Of a stretch of DNA of 12,928 nucleotides, positions 7,269 through 12,928 are shown piece after piece. The position numbers and the translations under genes were made by a program. The stretch comes from DAOUMU01 sp034409055 (GTDB taxonomy: Bacteria; Chloroflexota; Anaerolineae; 4572-78; J111). The notes below the pieces were generated by a model, which was not told the DNA's origin, did not search any database, and worked only from the letters and a program-made list of their open reading frames with translations. Numbering within the stretch: the stretch's first letter is position 1; each line of letters starts with the position of its first letter. The stretch spans positions 1-12,928 of the forward strand of contig DAOUMU010000140.1 in the NCBI GenBank assembly GCA_034409055.1. The letters run 5' to 3'.

Positions 7269-8378
7269 ATGAAAAACTTATTCGAAGAACTTACTATCGG
7301 CATTGAAGAAGAGTATCAAATTATCAACCCGGAAACGAGAGAGTTAACCTCTTACATTTCCGAAATACTGGATGAGGGGGCAATTATTTTTCGGGATCAG
7401 GTTAAGCCGGAATTTCTGCAATCACAGGTGGAAACCGGTAGCTACGTTTGTCGCAACATTAGAGAAGCGCGTCAAGAGATAAAACGTTTGCGAAGCATTG
7501 TCTATGACATTGCCCAAAAGAACGAACGCAAAATCGTGGCTGCCGGCACCCATCCCTTTTCTCGCTGGCAAGATCAGGTTATTACCGATCGAGATCGGTA
7601 TAAGGGTCTGCTGGCCGATATGAGGATAATTGCCCAACGCCTACTCATCTTTGGCACGCACGTTCACGTGGGGATACCAGACTCTGACTTACGAATTGAT
7701 ATTATGAACCAAATGACCTATTTTGCCCCCCACATCTTCAGCCTGTCAACCTCCTCCCCTTTCTGGATGGGACGCAATACCGGCCTGAAATCTTATCGCA
7801 GTGTGGTTTTTGAAGATTTGCCGCGCACCGGCCTGCCCGAATATTTTGATTCGGCCCAGGAATACGATCGCTACGTGAACACCCTGATAAAAACAGGCTG
7901 TATCGACGAGGCAACTAAAATCTGGTGGGATATTCGTCCCCATCCCAAATTCCCGACCCTTGAATTCAGGATGTGTGACTGCATCACCAAAATTGATGAG
8001 GTCATCGCCGTTGCTGCCTTGATCCAGGCGATTGTGGCCAAGCTCATTCAGTTTTGGAAGAGCAACCAAACCTGGCGTATCTATCGCCAAAGTTTAATTG
8101 CAGAAAACAAATGGCGAGCCATAAAAGATGGCATCGATGGTAAATTGATTGATTTTGGTAAAGAGGAGGAGATTCCCCTCCGCTTGCTGATGGACGAACT
8201 TTTAGAAATAATTGACGATGTTGTAGACGAATTAGGAACGCGAGAAGAGATTGAGCACATTCGAACCATCTTAATCGAAGGAACCAGTGCCGATCGCCAA
8301 TTACGCAAATATCAAGAAACCGACAGCCTGGAAGCGGTGGTCGATATGCTGGCTGAAGAAACGATTATGGGGTGTTAA
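7269..8378 (+). CDS. Carboxylate-amine ligase of the GCS2/YbdK family
   Basis: The product belongs to the ATP-dependent glutamate-cysteine ligase 2 family (PF04107), which joins a carboxylate, usually the gamma-carboxyl of glutamate, to an amine. Members have weak or unknown natural activity, so the substrate cannot be named. The 369 residues carry GIEEEY (11-16), GTHPF (93-97), FGTHVHVG (128-135), SSPFW (162-166) and WWDIRPHPKFPTLEFRMCD (219-237), which are the conserved ATP/metal and substrate motifs. I place the start at ATG 7269, which has GGGAGGGGG about 7 bases upstream and begins one residue set before the conserved N-terminal strand. A longer reading from ATG 7209 would start inside the promoter. 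The stop overlaps the following small gene, so the two are probably co-translated. Real glutathione synthesis is not implied, since no glutathione synthetase is nearby. Confidence 0.87.
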   Translation: MKNLFEELTIGIEEEYQIINPETRELTSYISEILDEGAIIFRDQVKPEFLQSQVETGSYVCRNIREARQEIKRLRSIVYDIAQKNERKIVAAGTHPFSRWQDQVITDRDRYKGLLADMRIIAQRLLIFGTHVHVGIPDSDLRIDIMNQMTYFAPHIFSLSTSSPFWMGRNTGLKSYRSVVFEDLPRTGLPEYFDSAQEYDRYVNTLIKTGCIDEATKIWWDIRPHPKFPTLEFRMCDCITKIDEVIAVAALIQAIVAKLIQFWKSNQTWRIYRQSLIAENKWRAIKDGIDGKLIDFGKEEEIPLRLLMDELLEIIDDVVDELGTREEIEHIRTILIEGTSADRQLRKYQETDSLEAVVDMLAEETIMGC

Positions 8379-8593
8379 CTGTTTTGAGAAAATTTCAGGA
8401 TTCAGTTGACAGATTTCTGGATACCTTTTTTCATTTGCCTACCCTCATTACTATCGCCTTGATTGTTGCAGCCATCGTCTGGCAGATGTACGAGATTAGC
8501 TTCAATTTCGGCCACGATTTTATCCGTCTAAACAGCAATCAAGGCAATGTGACTCTTTATTGGCAAAACGGGTGCTGTCAGTTGGATTGGTAG
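8372..8593 (+). CDS. Small single-pass membrane protein of unknown function
   Basis: I do not recognise this 73-residue product. It has an amphipathic N terminus (KFQDSVDRFLDTFF), one hydrophobic segment at about residues 23-43 (LPTLITIALIVAAIVWQMYEI) and a short polar tail ending NGCCQLDW with adjacent cysteines. The reading begins with GTG at 8372, overlapping the ligase stop by 7 bases. A TTG at 8384, with GGGGTG at a 9-base distance, is an alternative start and would remove four residues. Overlap with the ligase and the terminator 31 bases after its stop both support a real, translationally coupled gene. The cysteine pair might bind a metal or form a disulfide, but that is inference only. 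Confidence 0.55.
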   Translation: MLTVLRKFQDSVDRFLDTFFHLPTLITIALIVAAIVWQMYEISFNFGHDFIRLNSNQGNVTLYWQNGCCQLDW

Positions 8594-8620
8594 CAAGCTG
8601 TTACTTTACCAGAAACTTAA

Positions 8621-8655
8621 AAAAGCGCGGTTCCTGTTGGAATCGCGCTCTTTGT
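8621..8655 (+). terminator. Intrinsic terminator after the ligase/small-protein operon
   Basis: AGCGCGGTTCC (8624-8634) and GGAATCGCGCT (8639-8649) form an 11-base-pair stem (one G-T pair) with the tetraloop TGTT. It is flanked by an A-tract before and CTTTGT after. It lies 31 bases after the small gene's stop. The T-run is short, but the stem is strong. Confidence 0.7.
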
Positions 8656-8897
8656 AGGGAGCAATGGGATTGCATTTTTTGATAAAAAAGCCCCCGCTGA
8701 ACCGTGTGCAATCCATTTGTCCTTGAACCTGCTCAACGGCAGGTGGGGACCTGAATAGAAGGTTTTGCCTTGCCCTGACGAAGGCTACCGCATCCCCTCT
8801 AAAACAACAGCCCCCTCTCAAGGTAATGTTGGCTCAAGACGCGTGGAGCATCACGAGAACAGCAGGGTTAATCTGAGTTTAGCACAATTAGTTTATA
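8656..8897. other. Non-coding stretch with several inverted repeats
   Basis: No convincing gene is seen on either strand. Inverted repeats include GGATTGCA/TGCAATCC (8672-8679 region paired with about 8710-8717), TTTTTT/AAAAAA just inside it, ACCTGC/GCAGGT with a six-base loop (about 8727-8744), a competing CAGGT/ACCTG hairpin, and GCCTT/AAGGC (about 8768-8786). A structured small RNA is possible, but no known family was recognised; the SRP RNA core is absent. Confidence 0.25.
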
Positions 8898-8925
8898 TTG
8901 ACAAATCTCCACAAAATCATATAAA
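8898..8925 (+). promoter_or_regulatory. Promoter P1 upstream of tig
   Basis: A perfect TTGACA (8898-8903) lies 16 bases before TATAAA (8920-8925). It is the most distal of three tandem promoter-like sequences before tig, giving a leader of about 175 bases. Confidence 0.5.
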
Positions 8926-8938
8926 CTTAAGATTTTAT

Positions 8939-8967
8939 TTGACATAAGTCATCAACATCGGTATCAT
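8939..8967 (+). promoter_or_regulatory. Promoter P2 upstream of tig
   Basis: A perfect TTGACA (8939-8944) lies exactly 17 bases before TATCAT (8962-8967), a one-mismatch -10. The predicted start is near 8974. Confidence 0.55.
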
Positions 8968-9038
8968 TGGATTCAGACCTCTCTATTGTCTGCATCAAAG
9001 TGGGAACGGTTTCAAGCCAAGTCAAACCCAAAAATAAT

Positions 9039-9067
9039 TTGCCTGGGGCTATGCTTTATGCTATGAT
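9039..9067 (+). promoter_or_regulatory. Promoter P3 upstream of tig, extended -10
   Basis: TTGCCT (9039-9044) lies 17 bases before TATGAT (9062-9067), which is preceded by TGC to give an extended -10. The predicted start is near 9074, leaving a short leader of about 32 bases with the ribosome binding site AAGGA (9093-9097). It is the closest promoter to tig. Confidence 0.55.
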
Positions 9068-9105
9068 GATTTTACATTTCAAATAAAAAGATAAGGATTA
9101 TCCCG

Positions 9106-10716
9106 GTGAAGGTTACAACTGAAGAACTGGAACAATGTCAAGTTTTATTAACCATTGAAATTGACTCAGATCAAGAACAAAATTTATTAAAAAAAGCCGC
9201 TAAGCGGATTGCTCGCCAGGTTAACGTGCCTGGTTTTCGCCGTGGTAAAGCCCCCTTCAACACCATCGTTCGTCGCTTTGGCTGGGAGGTTGTGCAGCAA
9301 GAAGCCCTGGAACAATCGAGTGAAAAGCTTATTAAAGAGGCTCTGGAAGAGATAGACATTGAGCCTTACGCCCAGGCAGAACTGGATGAAATTGGCTGGA
9401 ACCCTTTGGTAATCAAGATAAAAATCCCTGTTAAACCCAAAGTGGAACTGGGCAATTATCGGGATATTCGACTTGAAGCCGAACCGGTAGAAGTTTCTGA
9501 AGAGGATGTTGAACAGACATTGAAAGCGATCCAAGAACAAAATGCAACATGGACGCCGGTAGAGCGTCCCAGTGAAATAGGTGATCTTATTTCGATGTCT
9601 GTTACAGAAAAAGACGGTGATCAGGTATTGGTTGAAAATGAATCGGCGGAATATGAACTAACCCCGCCCGATGAAAGAGTTGGCAACCAGCCTGATCTAA
9701 CAACGCCTCTGCTTGATCTGAGTGCTGGCGATAGTAAAACATTTACACTTACTTATCCTGACGAATTCGGAAATGAGAAGTATGCCGGCAAAGAAATCAC
9801 CTTTACCGTTGAAGTCAGTGGGGTAAAAATCAAAGAGCTTGATCCCCTGGATGACGAATTTGCCCAACAAGTGAGTGATTTTGACACCCTTGAAGAACTC
9901 AGAGAGGATATTAGAGAAAGGATCAAGAAGCAACGAGAGCAGCAACGTGATCTTGACTTAGGTTTTGCAGTCCTGGATAAGTTAATTGAGCAGGTCGAGA
10001 AACTTGCCTGGCCGCAGACTCTGGAAGAAGAACACGTTAAGGAAGCTCTGGAAAGTTATGAACAGCGACTGAAACGGGTGGGTATCACCCTGGATAGTTA
10101 TCTGAAAGTGGAAAATAAAACTAAAGAGGAGTTGCGTGAAGAGGTTCGAGCAGATGTGATTACCCGCTTAAAAAGAGGGTTGGTTTTGAATAAGGTAGCC
10201 GAATTAGAAAAGTTAGACGTAAGCCAGAGCGAAATTTTAGAACAAGCCAAGCTAATTTCTGACTATTCGGGCGGAGATGAGCGAGTCTGGCAAAATATTC
10301 TGTCCTCAGAGTCCCAGCAGAATATGATTGCCAGGGATTTGCTATCGAATAAGGCCGTTCATCGACTGGCCGCCATTGCTAAAGGGGAGGCTCCAGAACC
10401 CACCAGGGCCGATGAAGAAGAGGCAGCCGCAGTAGATGAAGCCGAGAGTGATGATGAGGAGCAGGCCACTGCAGCGGCTGATCAATCTGCTGAGCCAGCC
10501 CCTGAGATGACCCCGGACGAAACTGTCAATGAAACCGCCAGCGAAACTGAAGCCACAGTGGAAATGGCCGCATCGATTCTTGAGGTCGAGGCGGACGAAG
10601 TCACGAGCGATATCTCACAAGCTGCTGCGGATGAAGATAAATCTGACCGTAAGGTGATTGCAGAATTGACGGATGATACCTCGGCCGGGGAAACAGTGAT
10701 CGCAAAAGAGAATTAA
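9106..10716 (+). CDS. tig: Trigger factor, ribosome-associated chaperone, with long acidic tail
   Basis: The product binds the ribosome exit tunnel and helps new chains fold. The ribosome-docking loop GFRRGKAP is at residues 43-50 of the N-terminal domain (about 1-145). The middle region (about 155-245) is a diverged FKBP-like domain: the usual PGFE-type signature is not visible, so prolyl isomerase activity is doubtful. The helical chaperone domain follows (about 250-426). The last 110 residues (427-536) form a low-complexity tail rich in Glu, Asp, Ala and Thr, making the protein about 100 residues longer than the usual 430. The GTG start has AAGGA 8 bases upstream. It is the first gene of tig-clpP-clpX, with 35 bases to clpP, and three promoter-like sequences precede it. 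Confidence 0.93.
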   Translation: MKVTTEELEQCQVLLTIEIDSDQEQNLLKKAAKRIARQVNVPGFRRGKAPFNTIVRRFGWEVVQQEALEQSSEKLIKEALEEIDIEPYAQAELDEIGWNPLVIKIKIPVKPKVELGNYRDIRLEAEPVEVSEEDVEQTLKAIQEQNATWTPVERPSEIGDLISMSVTEKDGDQVLVENESAEYELTPPDERVGNQPDLTTPLLDLSAGDSKTFTLTYPDEFGNEKYAGKEITFTVEVSGVKIKELDPLDDEFAQQVSDFDTLEELREDIRERIKKQREQQRDLDLGFAVLDKLIEQVEKLAWPQTLEEEHVKEALESYEQRLKRVGITLDSYLKVENKTKEELREEVRADVITRLKRGLVLNKVAELEKLDVSQSEILEQAKLISDYSGGDERVWQNILSSESQQNMIARDLLSNKAVHRLAAIAKGEAPEPTRADEEEAAAVDEAESDDEEQATAAADQSAEPAPEMTPDETVNETASETEATVEMAASILEVEADEVTSDISQAAADEDKSDRKVIAELTDDTSAGETVIAKEN

Positions 10717-10751
10717 AAAATTTTACGATTTCGAAAGGAGTTATAAGGATA

Positions 10752-11399
10752 ATGTCGCCCTATTTGCCCCAATCTTTAGTCCCTATGGTGATTGAAAGCA
10801 CCGGGCGTGGTGAACGGGCTTATGATATTTTTTCACTGTTGTTAAAAGAACGCATCATTTTTCTAGGAACGCCAATCACCGATCAAGTGGCCAATTTAAT
10901 TGTGGCCCAATTACTGTTTCTGGATCGGGAAGATCCCGAGCGAGAAATCCAGATGTATATTAATAGCCCCGGTGGGGCCATTTATCCGGGCCTGGCTATT
11001 TATGATACGATGCAACAGATACAAGCCCCGGTCACTACTTTTGCCGTTGGCTGGACGGCCAGCATGGGTACCGTGTTATTGGCAGCCGGTGAACCCGGAC
11101 GGCGTTCTGCTTTACCTCACTCCACGATCCATATGCACCCGGCCGGTGGTGGCGCACAGGGTTATGCCCCGGATGTTGAAATCCAATATAAAGAACTGAA
11201 GCGTATGCAAGATTTACTGCACGGCATCCTCAGCCGGCATACCGGGCAATCGGTCGAGCAAATAGCCGAAGATTTCGAGCGGGATCGTTTTATGGATGCG
11301 CACGGCGCCAAGGAGTATGGGCTGGTAGATAATATTTTGGGCGAGCCCGCCATTGAACCGATGGATAAACCTTCAGAAGACGATACTAAAAAAGAATGA
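10752..11399 (+). CDS. clpP: ATP-dependent Clp protease proteolytic subunit
   Basis: The product is the serine peptidase that assembles into the tetradecameric chamber used by ClpX. The 215 residues carry a complete triad: S104 (in TASMG), H129 and D178 (ERDRF). Its spacing (25 and 49) is the same as in the E. coli precursor (111, 136, 185). NSPGG (71-75) is the oxyanion-hole region. The loop after the catalytic histidine is unusual: HMHPAGGG replaces the common MIHQPLGG, although an ungapped alignment keeps H129 in place. A possible propeptide precedes the first helix. AGGAG lies 11 bases upstream of the ATG, with a second AAGGA closer. The clpX start follows 9 bases after the stop. Confidence 0.96.
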   Translation: MSPYLPQSLVPMVIESTGRGERAYDIFSLLLKERIIFLGTPITDQVANLIVAQLLFLDREDPEREIQMYINSPGGAIYPGLAIYDTMQQIQAPVTTFAVGWTASMGTVLLAAGEPGRRSALPHSTIHMHPAGGGAQGYAPDVEIQYKELKRMQDLLHGILSRHTGQSVEQIAEDFERDRFMDAHGAKEYGLVDNILGEPAIEPMDKPSEDDTKKE

Positions 11400-11408
11400 G
11401 TCATGTAA

Positions 11409-12806
11409 ATGGCCAGTAGGTTTCGATCCGATATTCAAATCTGCTCATTTTGTAAGCGCACCCAGGAAGAAGTCAACCGATTGATCGCCGGGCCAGATCA
11501 GGTTTTTATCTGTGATGAGTGCGTCGATCTGTGTCGAGATATCCTTGAAGAAGATACATCCGCTTCCACGGCGACCGAATTTCATCTGAACCGCATTCCC
11601 TCTCCTAAAGAAATTTATGAGCAATTGAATGAATGGGTCGTGGGCCAGGAGCGGGCCAAAAAAGTCCTGTCGGTAGCCGTTTATAACCATTACAAGCGCA
11701 TCAATCGGCCTGTCTCTTCGGGCAAAAATGATATGGTGGAATTGCAAAAAAGCAATATTCTCCTGATTGGGCCAACAGGCTGTGGTAAAACGCTGTTGGC
11801 CCAAACTTTGGCCCGAATTCTGGATGTACCGTTTTGCATTGCCGATGCTACTGCGCTGACCGAAGCCGGTTATGTCGGCGAGGACGTTGAGAATATTTTG
11901 TTACGCCTGATTCAGGCGGCCGATTATGATATCCAGCGCGCCGAGCAAGGCATTATCTACATTGACGAAATTGACAAAGCAGCCCGCAAGTCAGGTGATA
12001 ATCCTTCGATTACTCGCGATGTTTCCGGCGAGGGCGTGCAGCAAGCGCTGCTAAAGATTATTGAGGGAGTGCAGGCCAACGTGCCCCCTCAAGGAGGACG
12101 CAAACACCCCCATCAGGATTTTATCCAGATAGATACTTCTAACATTCTCTTTATCTGCGGGGGTGCGTTCGACAACCTGGAAAAAATCATCGAAGAGCGA
12201 CTGGGCCTCAAAGGTAAGATGGGCTTTACCAAGAGGCAAAAGGAAAAAGCCTCCAGGCAGGACCTTGATGAAACTCCTGCTGAGTCTCAAGTGGGTCGTT
12301 TACAAGAAGTAACCACTTTACCTAAACAGAGTCGGGAAATCTCCAAGGAAGAAGAAGCCATCCAGCATCTTACTGAATTATTGGCCCAGGTGACACCGGA
12401 TGATCTACTGGCTTATGGCCTGATTCCTGAATTTGTGGGCCGGCTGCCGGTTATCGTCACCGTGGAGTCCTTAGGCCATGCCGCACTGATGAAAATTTTA
12501 ACGGACCCCCGCAACGCAATCGTCAAGCAATTCCAACATTTGTTTGCCCTGGATAACGTCGAATTAGTTTTTACTCAGGAGGCCCTATCAGTCGCTGCCG
12601 CATTGGCCCTTAAGCATAAAACGGGGGCCCGTGGCTTGCGGGCCATCATCGAAGAAACCCTGCTGGACGTCATGTACGAAATCCCCTCCCATAAAGAAAT
12701 TCGCAAGTGTATTATTAACGCTGCGGCTATCCGGGGTGAGGCAACGCCAGAATTGTACGATGAATATGGCCGGCCTATCGGCACGTCACTAGATAAAGCA
12801 GCCTAG
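11409..12806 (+). CDS. clpX: ATP-dependent Clp protease ATP-binding subunit ClpX
   Basis: The product is the AAA+ unfoldase that feeds substrates to ClpP. The 465 residues contain the zinc-binding domain with C12, C15, C35 and C38, Walker A GPTGCGKT (121-128), the pore loop GYVGED (154-159), Walker B IIYIDEID (182-189), the RKH loop (231-233), the ClpP-docking loop MGF (271-273, usual form IGF), the arginine finger R345 in EFVGRLP and sensor II GARGLR near the C terminus. It is about 40 residues longer than the E. coli protein. The extra length lies between the docking loop and LLAQVTPDDL (about 275-323), a Lys/Glu/Gln-rich insert. The ribosome binding site is weak, which suggests coupling to clpP. 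Confidence 0.96.
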   Translation: MASRFRSDIQICSFCKRTQEEVNRLIAGPDQVFICDECVDLCRDILEEDTSASTATEFHLNRIPSPKEIYEQLNEWVVGQERAKKVLSVAVYNHYKRINRPVSSGKNDMVELQKSNILLIGPTGCGKTLLAQTLARILDVPFCIADATALTEAGYVGEDVENILLRLIQAADYDIQRAEQGIIYIDEIDKAARKSGDNPSITRDVSGEGVQQALLKIIEGVQANVPPQGGRKHPHQDFIQIDTSNILFICGGAFDNLEKIIEERLGLKGKMGFTKRQKEKASRQDLDETPAESQVGRLQEVTTLPKQSREISKEEEAIQHLTELLAQVTPDDLLAYGLIPEFVGRLPVIVTVESLGHAALMKILTDPRNAIVKQFQHLFALDNVELVFTQEALSVAAALALKHKTGARGLRAIIEETLLDVMYEIPSHKEIRKCIINAAAIRGEATPELYDEYGRPIGTSLDKAA

Positions 12807-12928
12807 CAGGCTGTCGGAGAAGTCGCTTTGTAGCGGCATAAAACCCGTCATTGCGGCCACAAGTCATTATATCTGGGCAAAAAACGGTGGTAGCGGACTT
12901 TCTGGAGCCGGTAAAGCGTCCATTCTCA
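12807..12928. other. Unresolved sequence after clpX with inverted repeats
   Basis: No gene is seen before the right edge. CAGCCT and AGGCTG, overlapping the clpX stop (about 12799-12813), can form a small hairpin without a T-run. AGAAGTCGCT near 12819-12828 and AGCGGACTTTCT near 12893-12904 are imperfect inverted copies. The start, CAGGCTGTCGGAGAAGTC, resembles the style of insertion-sequence ends, but no partner end, target duplication or transposase is visible, so its nature is open. Confidence 0.2.

Noticed and set aside
8606..8821. 71-residue open frame on the minus strand
   Set aside because: It runs through the intrinsic terminator of the ligase operon and has no recognisable motif. 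A short stretch loosely like the start of aminoglycoside phosphotransferase DNA (GGATTGCAC...GGTTC) is too short and its translation does not match.
8656..8830. Signal recognition particle RNA, tRNA or 6S RNA gene
   Set aside because: The conserved SRP core (GGAAGGAAGCAGCC-like), a tRNA T-arm with a matching acceptor stem, and a 6S-type closing stem were all looked for and not found on either strand.
8870..8900. TTAGCAC-like sequence suggesting a CIRCE (HrcA) element before tig
   Set aside because: Only half of the motif is approximated and the inverted partner GTGCTAA is absent at the needed spacing.
8765..8947. 60-residue open frame on the plus strand before tig
   Set aside because: Low-quality composition, no ribosome binding site, and it extends through two predicted promoter elements.

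Overview
The window looks like a chromosomal segment from an uncultured or environmental bacterium, most likely of the phylum Chloroflexota (Anaerolineae-like). This placement is inferred from overall gene character: a Pro/Thr-rich membrane-anchored surface protein, a tig-clpP-clpX cluster with an unusual ClpP active-site loop, and mixed ATG/GTG/TTG starts. No rRNA or tRNA is present to settle it. Most of the content is ordinary housekeeping. The interest lies in a broken sensory locus, several intergenic structures and lineage-specific protein extensions.

Layout. (1) Bases 1-273 are the C-terminal end of a membrane-anchored protein cut by the left edge. (2) A 536-base gap (274-809) holds two hairpins, a good sigma-70-type promoter (520-548) and a long, apparently folded leader. 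(3) Bases 810-3202 are a sensory module: a receiver-PAS-histidine kinase overlapping a periplasmic binding protein of the ABC_sub_bind type. That protein's C terminus is lost. At about base 3100 it runs, out of frame, into the last 35 codons of a second histidine kinase, so a deletion appears to have fused two former genes. (4) Bases 3209-6934, minus strand, are a compact gnd-zwf-pgl operon. All three genes overlap, and together they encode the whole oxidative pentose phosphate branch from glucose 6-phosphate to ribulose 5-phosphate. (5) A divergent intergenic region (6935-7268) carries an excellent promoter for the rightward genes and a hairpin in the gnd leader. (6) Bases 7269-8593 are a GCS2/YbdK-type carboxylate-amine ligase and an overlapping small one-pass membrane protein of unknown function, followed by an intrinsic terminator. 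(7) A 512-base gap (8594-9105) ends in three tandem promoter-like sequences. (8) Bases 9106-12806 are tig-clpP-clpX, encoding trigger factor and the ClpXP protease. (9) Bases 12807-12928 are non-coding sequence of unknown nature with inverted repeats.

How the genes work together. gnd, zwf and pgl are co-translated to make NADPH and pentose phosphate. tig, clpP and clpX join nascent-chain folding to ATP-dependent proteolysis, the classic bacterial arrangement. The ligase and small membrane protein appear to be a two-gene unit of unknown product. The sensory module probably once coupled detection of a small ligand outside the membrane to phosphorelay, and now seems partly degraded. I found no clear new multi-gene system. 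The best leads are the gene-fusion scar, the folded leader before the sensor kinase, the small protein coupled to the ligase, and the extensions in trigger factor and ClpX.
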